From: an uncultured Verrucomicrobia subdivision 3 bacterium
GTDB taxonomy: Bacteria; Verrucomicrobiota; Verrucomicrobiia; Limisphaerales; UBA11358
Length of the DNA: 64,000 nucleotides
Assembly: GCA_903922735.1 (NCBI GenBank)
Contig: CAIXUZ010000041.1
Coordinates: 29,904 to 93,903, forward strand
Direction: 5' to 3'
The notes beneath the pieces were generated by a model, which saw nothing but the letters and a program-made list of their open reading frames with translations, ran no database searches and was not told where the DNA came from. Shown one piece after another: positions 43,157 through 50,730 of this stretch. The first letter of the stretch is position 1. Each line of letters opens with the position of its first letter. A program made the translations under genes and the position numbers.

Positions 43157-43435
43157 ATGTCAAAACAAGCTGTTGGAATGATCGAATGCAAAGGTTTCTG
43201 CGCCGCCGTGGAAGCCGCCGATGCCGCGCTCAAGTCCGCGAACGTCACCATCACCGGCTGGGAAAAAGTCGGCAGTGGTTATGTCACCGTGTTTTTCCGG
43301 GGTGATGTCGCCGCTGTCAAAGCCGCCACCGATTCCGGTGCCGCCGCCGCCGCGCAAGTTGGCGCCGTCATCAGCGTCCAGGTGATTCCGCGTCCGCATG
43401 ACGGATTGAGCGGCCTTGGCAAGTGGCTGGAATAA
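43157..43435 (+). CDS. BMC-H shell protein 2
   Basis: A 92-residue BMC domain: [58 protein letters not shown], ending [17 protein letters not shown]. The pore loop is KVGSGY, different from BMC-H 1, so the two hexamers probably have distinct permeability. It lies 28 bp after BMC-H 1. The acetate kinase gene follows 16 bp downstream of its stop if the GTG start is used. Confidence 0.95.
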   Translation: MSKQAVGMIECKGFCAAVEAADAALKSANVTITGWEKVGSGYVTVFFRGDVAAVKAATDSGAAAAAQVGAVISVQVIPRPHDGLSGLGKWLE

Positions 43436-43451
43436 TCTCTTTGTCCGCGAA

Positions 43452-44642
43452 GTGAAAATCCTCGTCGCCAATATCGGTTCGACCTCGATCAAGTGGCGGC
43501 TGTTCGATTGTTCGAACAGCGCCGAGCGCCTTTTGCATAAAGGCGGTTTTGAGCGCGTCACCGATTATCCCAAGGCGATTGAAGATTGCCTCGCCGAGTT
43601 GAAGCAGGCGAACGCCATCGCCAGCGAAAGCGAATTGAGTGCTGTCGGTTTCAAGACCGTCATCGCCAAAAACGTCACCGGTTGCGTGCGGCTCGATGAC
43701 CGCGTGCTGCAGGCCATGGCCGATTACAACGGCCTCGCGCCCGCGCACAATCCACCTTACATCACCGGCATCAAATTGTTCGCGCAGCGGATGCCGGGCG
43801 TGCCGCTCATCGCGCTGTTTGAGACCGCGTTTCACCAATTCGCGCCCGAGGCGTCGCAGCGCTACGCGGTGCCGCAAACGTGGCTGGATATCGGCGTGCG
43901 TCGCTGGGGTTTCCACGGCGCGAGCCACAAGTTTATCGCCGAACGCTCGGCGGAATTACTTTGCCGTCCCGATGTGGCCGAACGCGCCCGCCAGCTTTAC
44001 GTGAATAATGGTGCGGCAAAAATTTCCGGGGCACCGTTGCGTGTGGTTTCCTGCCATCTCGGTGGCAGTTCGAGCGTGACCGGTATTTTGAACGGCGCGT
44101 CCATCGGCACGAGCATGGGTATGAGTCCGCAATCCGGTTTGCCGCAAAATAATCGCGTGGGCGATCTCGACGCGGAAGCGTTGCCCTACGTGGTGAAGAC
44201 GCTCGGCATCAGCATCGAGGAAGCGCAGCGCCAACTCACGAAGGAAGGCGGATTGAAAGGTTTGAGCGGCATCTCCAACGACATCCGCGACATCGGCGAA
44301 GCGGCGCAAAAAGGTGATGCCAAGGCGAAGCTCGCACTTGATGCTTATGTCGCCAGCGCGCGCCACTGGATCGGCAGCTATTTTCTGCAATTGAATGGCG
44401 CTGACGCCATTGTGTTCACCGCCGGCATCGGCGAGAACCGGGCGGATATGCGCGCCGCGATTTGCGCGAATCTGGGAAACCTCGGTATCAAGATTGATGC
44501 GGAGAAAAATAATTCAACCCGGGCGACCGAGGCGGTCATCAGCGCCGCCGATTCGGCAGTAAAAATTTTTGTGATTCCCACGAACGAGGAACTTGTCGTG
44601 GCGCGGGAAACGAAACGCTTTTTGGAAACCAAGAAAAACTAA
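43452..44642 (+). CDS. ackA: Acetate kinase family (BMC-associated acyl kinase)
   Basis: A 396-residue kinase making ATP from an acyl-phosphate; here probably lactyl- or propionyl-phosphate as well as acetyl-phosphate. Blocks: VKILVANIGSTSIKWRLF (phosphate 1), AHNPPYITGIKLFAQRMPG, VALFETAFHQ-like ALFETAFHQFAPEA, RWGFHGASHKFIAERS, VVSCHLGGSSSVTGILNGASIGTSMGMSPQSGLPQNNRVGDLD and DAIVFTAGIGENRADMR. I chose GTG 43452; the open frame reaches back to TTG 43416 inside the BMC-H 2 gene. It sits between shell genes, as in related loci. Family members differ in acyl preference, so the substrate is inferred from context. Confidence 0.92.
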   Translation: MKILVANIGSTSIKWRLFDCSNSAERLLHKGGFERVTDYPKAIEDCLAELKQANAIASESELSAVGFKTVIAKNVTGCVRLDDRVLQAMADYNGLAPAHNPPYITGIKLFAQRMPGVPLIALFETAFHQFAPEASQRYAVPQTWLDIGVRRWGFHGASHKFIAERSAELLCRPDVAERARQLYVNNGAAKISGAPLRVVSCHLGGSSSVTGILNGASIGTSMGMSPQSGLPQNNRVGDLDAEALPYVVKTLGISIEEAQRQLTKEGGLKGLSGISNDIRDIGEAAQKGDAKAKLALDAYVASARHWIGSYFLQLNGADAIVFTAGIGENRADMRAAICANLGNLGIKIDAEKNNSTRATEAVISAADSAVKIFVIPTNEELVVARETKRFLETKKN

Positions 44643-44682
44643 ATTTATCAACAACTCTCAACCCACAACCAAAACTAACTAT

Positions 44683-44964
44683 ATGCCACAAGCCATTGGA
44701 ATGATTGAAACGCGCGGACTCGTAGCCCTCGTAGAAGGCACGGACGCCATGCTCAAAGCCGCCAACGTCGAGCTCGCCGGCCCGATGATGCAGGTCGGCA
44801 ACGCCCTCTGCACCGCGTGTGTCGTTGGCGATGTCGCCGCCGTCAAGGCCGCCACCGATGCCGGCGCGCAGGCCATCAAAGCCATCAAAGGCGAATTGGT
44901 CAGTGTCCACGTCATCGCTCGTCCGCACAGCGATGTCGAAGCGGTGTTGCCGAAAAAGAAGTAG
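44683..44964 (+). CDS. BMC-H shell protein 3
   Basis: A 93-residue BMC domain: [62 protein letters not shown], with C-terminal VHVIARPHSDVEAVLPKKK. The pore loop is QVGNAL with a nearby Cys pair (LCTAC), unlike the other two BMC-H. The start at 44683 is preceded by a leader nearly identical to that of BMC-H 1, marking a duplication. The upstream frame to 44593 is a shadow of the ackA end. Confidence 0.95.
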   Translation: MPQAIGMIETRGLVALVEGTDAMLKAANVELAGPMMQVGNALCTACVVGDVAAVKAATDAGAQAIKAIKGELVSVHVIARPHSDVEAVLPKKK

Positions 44965-45052
44965 TTAGCCGCGGGAAGCTGGAAATTGGAAGGCGCGTCG
45001 TGCGCCAGACCTGTTCTAGCTCCTCACTCCTGACTTCTAACTCCTAATAATT

Positions 45053-45364
45053 ATGTTCCTCGCCAAAGTCGAAGGCACGCTGGTCGCCACCAAAAAAGAC
45101 CCGTCCATGAGCGGGCGCAAGCTCTTGCTGGTGCGCCCGCAGCTCGTGGACGAAAAAGACCCGACGAAATTTCGTCCGGGCCAGAACACCATCGTGGCCG
45201 TGGATAGCGTCGGCTGCGGCGAAGGTGAAATGGTCCTCTTCTGCCAGGGCAGCAGCGCGCGGTTGGCCGGTGGCATGAAGGACGCACCCGTGGATGCCGT
45301 CATCATCGGCATCGTGGACAGCGTGGATGTCTTTGGAAAACAAATCTTCAGCGCGAGAAGCTAA
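45053..45364 (+). CDS. BMC-P (EutN/CcmL) shell vertex protein 1
   Basis: A 103-residue protein of the EutN/CcmL family that forms pentamers closing the shell vertices. Visible: MFLAKVEGTLVATKKDPSMSGRKLLLVRPQL, IVAVDSVGCGEGEMVLFCQGSSAR and APVDAVIIGIVDSVDVFG. The 88-bp gap upstream contains another copy of the CTCCTGACTTCTAACTCC low-complexity repeat at about 45022-45045. The aldehyde dehydrogenase gene follows 12 bp downstream. Confidence 0.94.
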   Translation: MFLAKVEGTLVATKKDPSMSGRKLLLVRPQLVDEKDPTKFRPGQNTIVAVDSVGCGEGEMVLFCQGSSARLAGGMKDAPVDAVIIGIVDSVDVFGKQIFSARS

Positions 45365-45376
45365 CCGCAAAATTGT

Positions 45377-46888
45377 ATGAGCGCCGTGAATGAAACTTTG
45401 ATCCGTGATGTGGTGGCCGAGGTGCTGGGCCGTTTAGGCAATAATGGCGCGACCACCATCGCCAAGCCTGCCACGGCTCCGTCCGCATCGGCGCCAAAAT
45501 CGGAATCCTGCGGCTGTGGCACCAGGAAGGTTACCTCTGCGCCCGCCTTGCGCGGCAAGTTTGGTGTGTTTGCCACGGCGGAAGAAGCCTGCGAAGCGGC
45601 GCAGGAAGCATTTTTGCAGTTGAAAGAGAAGGGTATCGCTGCCCGCCGCAAGATTGAAGAGATCGTCAAGGCGATGGCCGAGAAAAACGCCGAGCCATGG
45701 GGCACGATTGAATATAACGAAACGAAGATTGGCCGCCTGGACCACAAGATCGCCAAGCTCGGTTTGATCAAATTGGTTCCCGGCGTGGATTGGCTCCGCC
45801 CCGACGCCCGCAGCGGTGATCATGGCATCACACTGGAAGAATATACCCCTTTCGGCGTCGTTGGTGCGATCACCCCCAGCACCCATTCCATTCCCACCCT
45901 GAGCGGCAACATCGTCAACATTTGTGCTGCGGGAAATTCCGTCGTCTTCAACGCACATCCCAGCGCGGCTAAGTGCGCGGCGGTGGCCGTGCGCGCCTAT
46001 AACGAGGCGATCTATCGCGAGACCGGCATCGAGAACATCGCGTGCATTATCGAGAAGCCTTCGCTGGATTCCTTCAACGCCCTTTGCAAAAACGAATTTA
46101 CCCGCCTGCTGCTCGTCACCGGCGGACCGATGGTCGTGAAAGCCGCGATGCAAACTGGCAAGCGCGCCATCTGCGCCGGCCCAGGCAATCCCCCCGTCTT
46201 TGTTGACGACACCTGTTGCACCACGCGCGCGGCGAAAGCGATCATCTCCGGTGCCTCGTTCGACAACAACCTGCTCTGCATCGGCGAAAAACAGGTGTTT
46301 GTCCTCGACCACGTCGCCGACAAATTGATGCAGAAGATGTCCGAGAATGGTGCCGTGAAGCTGAATGCGGCTCAGGTGGAAAAGCTGACCCAGGCGGCGT
46401 TCACCATCACGCCCGGCCAGGGCGGTGGCTGTGCCCACGCTCACACCAACAAGGATTTCATCGGCAAGGACACCTCGGTTCTGGCGCAGGCCGCCGGCAT
46501 CAATATTCCATCCGGCACGCAGTTGCTCTTCGGCGAAACCGATGCGATGCATCCGTTTGTGCAAGAGGAACAGATGATGCCGATGCTCCCCATTGTGCGC
46601 GTGAAGAGCGTCGAGGAAGGCATCGAGCGCTCGCTGCAATCCGAGCACAATTACAAGCACACCGCGATCATCCACTCGCACGACGTGGAAAATATCACCG
46701 CGATGGCGCGTGCGCTGGACACGACGTTGTTCGTGAAGAATGGTCCCTCGCCCGCCGGCCTCGGTTTGGGCGGCGAAGGTTACTTGAGTTTCTCGATTGC
46801 CACACCCACGGGCGAGGGTATCACGAATCCCCGCACGTTCACGCGCGTTCGCCGCTGCGTGATGGTGGACAATCTGCGGATTTATTGA
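45377..46888 (+). CDS. CoA-acylating aldehyde dehydrogenase (PduP-like)
   Basis: A 503-residue NAD-dependent enzyme turning an aldehyde into acyl-CoA, here presumably lactaldehyde to lactyl-CoA. An N-terminal helix (NETLIRDVVAEVLGRLG) followed by a Pro/Ala/Ser linker is a typical encapsulation peptide. Catalytic region: EYTPFGVVGAITPSTHSIPTLSGNIVN, RLLLVTGGPMVVKAAM, KRAICAGPGNPPVFVDDT and SFDNNLLCIGEKQVF with the catalytic Cys. A glycine/His stretch (GQGGGCAHAHTNKDF) follows. It lies between BMC-P 1 and BMC-P 2. An unusual CGCGT-type Cys segment (ESCGCGTRK) in the linker near residue 45 could bind metal. Confidence 0.93.
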   Translation: MSAVNETLIRDVVAEVLGRLGNNGATTIAKPATAPSASAPKSESCGCGTRKVTSAPALRGKFGVFATAEEACEAAQEAFLQLKEKGIAARRKIEEIVKAMAEKNAEPWGTIEYNETKIGRLDHKIAKLGLIKLVPGVDWLRPDARSGDHGITLEEYTPFGVVGAITPSTHSIPTLSGNIVNICAAGNSVVFNAHPSAAKCAAVAVRAYNEAIYRETGIENIACIIEKPSLDSFNALCKNEFTRLLLVTGGPMVVKAAMQTGKRAICAGPGNPPVFVDDTCCTTRAAKAIISGASFDNNLLCIGEKQVFVLDHVADKLMQKMSENGAVKLNAAQVEKLTQAAFTITPGQGGGCAHAHTNKDFIGKDTSVLAQAAGINIPSGTQLLFGETDAMHPFVQEEQMMPMLPIVRVKSVEEGIERSLQSEHNYKHTAIIHSHDVENITAMARALDTTLFVKNGPSPAGLGLGGEGYLSFSIATPTGEGITNPRTFTRVRRCVMVDNLRIY

Positions 46889-46891
46889 GTC

Positions 46892-47170
46892 ATGCAATTA
46901 GCTCGCGTCGAAGGCAACTTGGTTGCGACCCGGAAACATCCGAGTTTCGATGCGTGGCGTCTGGTGATCTGCCAGCCGATCAGCGGCCGGGGCGAACCGG
47001 AAGGCGCGCCGATTGTGGCGATTGATTCGCACGGCGCGGGCATGCACCAGCAGGTGATCATTTCGTCGGATGGCAAGGCCGCCCGTAAGGCGGTGGGCTT
47101 GAACAAAAGCCCCGTCCGCTGGCTCATCACCGGCATCGTGGACGAACATGAGCCGGGAGTAAGAATTTGA
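46892..47170 (+). CDS. BMC-P (EutN/CcmL) shell vertex protein 2
   Basis: A 92-residue EutN/CcmL-family pentamer: MQLARVEGNLVATRKHPSFDAWRLVICQPI, IVAIDSHGAGMHQQVIISSDGKAARKAVG and SPVRWLITGIVDE. It resembles BMC-P 1 in its opening. Its stop overlaps the start of BMC-P 3, so the two are translationally coupled. It starts 3 bp after the dehydrogenase stop. Confidence 0.93.
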   Translation: MQLARVEGNLVATRKHPSFDAWRLVICQPISGRGEPEGAPIVAIDSHGAGMHQQVIISSDGKAARKAVGLNKSPVRWLITGIVDEHEPGVRI

Positions 47171-47472
47171 AACTGGGAACTGTCATCGGTCGCGTGACCT
47201 TGAGCCGCAGCGAAGCAAAGCTGAAGGGCGGACGCTACCTTGTCGTCAGTCCGTTCAGCCGCGAGCAGTACGCCAAGGGCCTCGATGCCGGCGCGGGCAT
47301 GGGCAAAGACCCGAGCCTCGTTGTGTATGACGATCTGGGCGGTGGTGTGGGCGACGTGATCGGATACGAGGAAGGCGCGGAAGCCGCGCAGCCGTTCGAT
47401 GTGCCCCCGCCGATTGACGCGATCAATTGCGCGTTGATGGACGAAATGTTTTACCGCCCGTGGAAGGGTTGA
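47167..47472 (+). CDS. BMC-P (EutN/CcmL) shell vertex protein 3
   Basis: A 101-residue EutN/CcmL-type protein: MKLGTVIGRVTLSRSEAKLKGGRYLVVSPF, PSLVVYDDLGGGVGDVIGYEEGAEA and PIDAINCALMDEM. More diverged than the other two, with a longer loop (EQYAKGLDAGAGMGKD). Three distinct BMC-P genes are a known trait of the Planctomycetes-Verrucomicrobia microcompartment. The start is a TTG codon or close alternative overlapping BMC-P 2 by 4 bp. Confidence 0.9.
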   Translation: MKLGTVIGRVTLSRSEAKLKGGRYLVVSPFSREQYAKGLDAGAGMGKDPSLVVYDDLGGGVGDVIGYEEGAEAAQPFDVPPPIDAINCALMDEMFYRPWKG

Positions 47473-47494
47473 GTTTGAATAAATTTATAATCTT

Positions 47495-48553
47495 ATGAGC
47501 CAAGTTATCAGTGTCCGTGACATTCAGGAAATGATCCGCAACGGTCAGGGCGTCAACATCCCTGCCGACGCCATCGTCACCCCGTCGGCGCGCGAACTGT
47601 TGCAGGATATCGAGACCAATGGCGCGCGCGTCATTGCCACCGGTGCCGCCGCCGCGTCGGTCAGTGGCGACAAGCTTTCTCCGCCAACGAAGAAATTGAA
47701 TTCTAAGTCGTCCAAGGCGGAACTCGAAGCGTTCTTTGCTTCGCCCTACGCGCACAGCTTGAAGGAGCAGATTTGCGAAATGGGCCATCGCCTCTGGAAG
47801 CGCGCCTACGTGGACGGCAACGGCGGCAATATGGCCATCCGCGTCGGCGAGGACATCGCCATCTGCACCCCCACGCTCGTCAGCAAAGGATCGCTCAAGC
47901 CGTCTGATATGTGCCTCGTGGATTTTGAGGGCAATCAGCTTTGCGGCACCAAGAAGCGCACCAGCGAAATTTTGATGCACTTGCAGATGATGAAGAAGCA
48001 GCCCAAGGCGGTCGCCACCTGCCATTGTCATCCCCCTTACGCCACGGCGTTCGCGGTCGTCGGTCAGGCTCCGCCCACCTGTATGTTGCCGGAATACGAA
48101 GTGTTCTGCTCCGTCGGCGTGGCGCCGTATCGCACGCCCGGTTCGCCGGAGATGGGCAAGCTTGTCGCGGACATGACCGACGACTTCAACACCATCCTCA
48201 TGGCCAATCACGGCGTCGTGACCTGGAGCCACAACAACATCGAGGAAGCTTACTGGCGCATGGAAATCATCGAAGCCTACTGCCGCACGATTGTTGTCGC
48301 CGGCCAGCTCGGCAAGCCGATCAACACTTTCACCGGCCCGCAGATGAAGGAGATTCTCAACATCAAGCAGAGCCTCGGCTTCGTGGACCCCCGCCACGGC
48401 CTGAAGGAATGCGAACTTTGCGACAGCGGCGAATGGCGTCCGGGCGCGACGTGCCAGAATCCATCTTCCAACGAACCTGCTGCGGGTCTCGATCCTGAAG
48501 CTGAAGCCGCGGTGAAAGCCATCACGGATCAGATTCTGGCGCAGATGAAGTAA
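47495..48553 (+). CDS. Class II aldolase for L-fuculose-1-P / L-rhamnulose-1-P, BMC-targeted
   Basis: A 352-residue enzyme cleaving the ketose-1-phosphate to DHAP and L-lactaldehyde. An N-terminal extension of about 75 residues (ISVRDIQEMIRNGQGVNIPADAIVTPSARELLQD, then a variable linker) resembles an encapsulation segment. The class II aldolase/adducin core has KEQICEMGHRLWKRAYVDGNGGNMAIRVG, CTPTLVSKGSLKPSDMCLVDFEGNQL and the zinc histidines TCHCHPPYATAFAV and MANHGVVTWS. The C-terminal tail is Cys-containing (KECELCDSGEWRPGATC). Last gene of the BMC operon. One aldolase probably serves both deoxysugars. Confidence 0.92.
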   Translation: MSQVISVRDIQEMIRNGQGVNIPADAIVTPSARELLQDIETNGARVIATGAAAASVSGDKLSPPTKKLNSKSSKAELEAFFASPYAHSLKEQICEMGHRLWKRAYVDGNGGNMAIRVGEDIAICTPTLVSKGSLKPSDMCLVDFEGNQLCGTKKRTSEILMHLQMMKKQPKAVATCHCHPPYATAFAVVGQAPPTCMLPEYEVFCSVGVAPYRTPGSPEMGKLVADMTDDFNTILMANHGVVTWSHNNIEEAYWRMEIIEAYCRTIVVAGQLGKPINTFTGPQMKEILNIKQSLGFVDPRHGLKECELCDSGEWRPGATCQNPSSNEPAAGLDPEAEAAVKAITDQILAQMK

Positions 48554-49279
48554 TTACGGCGGCGGCAAGCTCGGCGGTGGAGGTTGTGGAAAATCCATTT
48601 CTGGATGACTTGCGTGGTATTCCTTAAACGCACGTTGCAATATCTTCACATTGAACTCGCAGAGTCGTCGGTCAAAGGAAGGCGCGTCCGGACCGACGAG
48701 AATACGTGGATAAAGCAACTCAGAGCGGGTATTCAACATTTCCAGACAGAGTTTCGACTCCAGTCGCACACGTTTATCCTCGTTGGTAAGAAATCTGGTT
48801 AACAACGGAATGCTCGCTGGTCCAATTCGTGCGACAACATAAAGAGCTCGCGTATCAGGTGGGTTTTCAAGCAGCAATTTTTCCAGCTCGGGTAAGGCAT
48901 CGACCGCCGCAGGACCAAGAGCATCTAGACCAGCCAGTGCCTCGTGTCTTGGGTCCGTCGGAAACTTAACTGTAAACACTGCATTCTTTTGCCGTTCAAG
49001 CCATTTTTTCTGTTTAATCTTAGTTTGTTTGAATCGCTCCTCGCTCAAGCGTTCCATCAAAAACGGGACCGCTGACGGACCGATGTGCCTGATCGCGTCC
49101 GCCGCCAACGCTTGCTTTTCGGGAGAATAATTTTGTAAATCAAAGTCACGCAACCACTCGCTCAAGTCCCGGCTTTGATACCTTGGGTCTGCTTTCGCCG
49201 GAGGTCTGGTCGTGGAACAGCTCGCGATGACTATTGTCAAGAATGACAACGCAAGTAGGGTTGTTTTTCTGAAGTTCAC
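48554..49279 (-). CDS. HEAT-repeat-like lipoprotein of unknown function
   Basis: A 241-residue exported protein. The signal peptide ends in a lipobox (TIVIASC at about residue 21), followed by STTRPPAKADPRYQSRDLSEWLRDF. Helical repeats follow (KQALAADAIRHIGPSAVPFLMERL, EALAGLDALGPAAVDALPELEKLL, ALYVVARIGPASIPLLTRFL), which look like HEAT/PBS-lyase repeats used for protein contacts. A Pro-rich tail closes it. It is convergent with the aldolase gene (adjacent stops) and its codon use and spacing suggest no link to the BMC operon. Confidence 0.75.
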   Translation of the reverse strand: MNFRKTTLLALSFLTIVIASCSTTRPPAKADPRYQSRDLSEWLRDFDLQNYSPEKQALAADAIRHIGPSAVPFLMERLSEERFKQTKIKQKKWLERQKNAVFTVKFPTDPRHEALAGLDALGPAAVDALPELEKLLLENPPDTRALYVVARIGPASIPLLTRFLTNEDKRVRLESKLCLEMLNTRSELLYPRILVGPDAPSFDRRLCEFNVKILQRAFKEYHASHPEMDFPQPPPPSLPPP

Positions 49280-49379
49280 AGCGAGGTTTTACTTATGAGT
49301 CAGACGATTTTTCTCAACCCCTCTCCTGCGAGCGCAATTCAGCCGAAGATGCGGTGAAACCATCATCAGGCTCATAAAC

Positions 49380-50534
49380 TCAAAGCCCAAGTTTATTCAG
49401 ATTTTTGCGCAGCCGGACCAGGGCCGACTGGTAGCGCTCCGGGATGAGTCCATGTTTGTCGGGGCCGACATCGAGCAGCAGGTTGGCGCCGCGCGAAGTC
49501 GAAGTGAGATACATGCCGAGCAGTTCCGCATCCGAGCGCGGCTGATCGTGCTCGGTGTAAAACCAGTCGGTGCCGATGGGGTCGCAGACTTCGCCGGGGA
49601 CGTAATAGTCTTTGCCGTCAATCTTGCGCCATTTCACATGTCCGGTGGCGGAGTTGGGCAGGAACCGTTCGATGGCGATCAAGTCTGTAGGCCACGCGCG
49701 GTCAACGATCAGCTCGGAACCGTCGCCGATGCCGTGGTTGAACATCACGACGGCTTCGGGCTGGCGCTGCGTGATGTGCGCGTAAAGCCGCTCGCGATAG
49801 TCGCGCGGCAACAGGTGGGGGATATCGAGCCACCATTCGGTGATGGGGCCGTAAACATCCATGAGTTCGGTGATCTGCGCCCACTGGAAATCGAGGTAGG
49901 CCTGCGTGGCGTAAGCGGAGCTGCGATTGGTCGGCGATGGATTCTTTCCAAACGGAAGCGGCGCGACATTCGGCGAGAGGGAACCGAAGCGGTTGTGATT
50001 GTCCCATGCGCAATAATAGAAACCGGGTTTAACGCCGCGGCGCTCGCAGGCCTTGAGAAAGGCGGCGACGACGTCGGTTTTTTTGCCGGAGGTGCCGACG
50101 TGATAATCGTTGAGCTTCGTGGGCCAGAGGCTGTGGCCGGCGACATGCTTGGTGGTGAGCACCGCGTATTTCATGCCGGCATCTCGGGCGATGGAAACCC
50201 ACTGGTCAACGTCCAGCTTGTCCGGCGCGTATAGCGTGGATGGATCGCTGCCGCTGGGAAGTTCGGCGCCGGCAAATGTGCTCATGCCGAAATGGATGAA
50301 CATGCCAAACTTCATCGCCTCCCACTGCTGCAGCGCTGCCACCGGGAGTCTTTGTTTGCCGGTGCGGTTTGCATCGGCCGGGTTGTTTCGGCTCAACCAA
50401 CCGGCGGCGTTCTTGGTGGGAACCGGATTGGTGTCGGTATTTTGCCCGCGTGCCTGGCCGAGCAGCAGGGCGGCGGCGGCGCCGGTGGCGGTTTGGAGAA
50501 AATGCCGGCGGTTGATATTTGAAGCTGAATTCAT
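49380..50534 (-). CDS. Alpha-L-fucosidase (GH29), Tat-exported
   Basis: A 384-residue enzyme releasing terminal L-fucose. A twin-arginine signal (INRRHFLQTATGAAAALLLG) is at the N-terminus. GH29 features: WEAMKFGMFIHFGMSTFAG, DARDAGMKYAVLTTKHVAGHSLWPTKL-like block KYAVLTTKHVAGHSLWPT, KPGFYYCAWDNHNRFG and a nucleophile-region strand YGPITEWWLDIPHL. C-terminal LLLDVGPDKHGLIPERYQSALVRL is typical. No C-terminal beta-sandwich is evident. It would feed the fucI/fucP route, and lies next to a sulfatase, suggesting sulfated fucans or host-type fucosylated glycans. Confidence 0.9.
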   Translation of the reverse strand: MNSASNINRRHFLQTATGAAAALLLGQARGQNTDTNPVPTKNAAGWLSRNNPADANRTGKQRLPVAALQQWEAMKFGMFIHFGMSTFAGAELPSGSDPSTLYAPDKLDVDQWVSIARDAGMKYAVLTTKHVAGHSLWPTKLNDYHVGTSGKKTDVVAAFLKACERRGVKPGFYYCAWDNHNRFGSLSPNVAPLPFGKNPSPTNRSSAYATQAYLDFQWAQITELMDVYGPITEWWLDIPHLLPRDYRERLYAHITQRQPEAVVMFNHGIGDGSELIVDRAWPTDLIAIERFLPNSATGHVKWRKIDGKDYYVPGEVCDPIGTDWFYTEHDQPRSDAELLGMYLTSTSRGANLLLDVGPDKHGLIPERYQSALVRLRKNLNKLGL

Positions 50535-50730
50535 GGGTTGATTTTATTCAGTGGGTGGCAATGAACTTCGCAATTTATGTGTGTGGTGCGCAACTGTATT
50601 TTAGCCGGTCACGACCTGATCGAATTGCGAGGGCAGGGCGGCTTGGGGAAATAATTCTTTCTTGGTCTAGCCGGATTGGGTATTAAAGCGAACTTGGTTT
50701 CCATTACGCACCGCGATGCTTCAACTTATC

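Noticed and set aside
45434..46897. 487-codon minus-strand open frame over the aldehyde dehydrogenase
   Set aside because: Shadow of the dehydrogenase on the opposite strand without ribosome-binding context or motifs.
31312..48553. Classical B12-dependent propanediol utilisation (pdu) locus
   Set aside because: There is no diol dehydratase, reactivase or cobalamin gene; the aldolase and sugar isomerases show a deoxysugar/lactaldehyde microcompartment instead.
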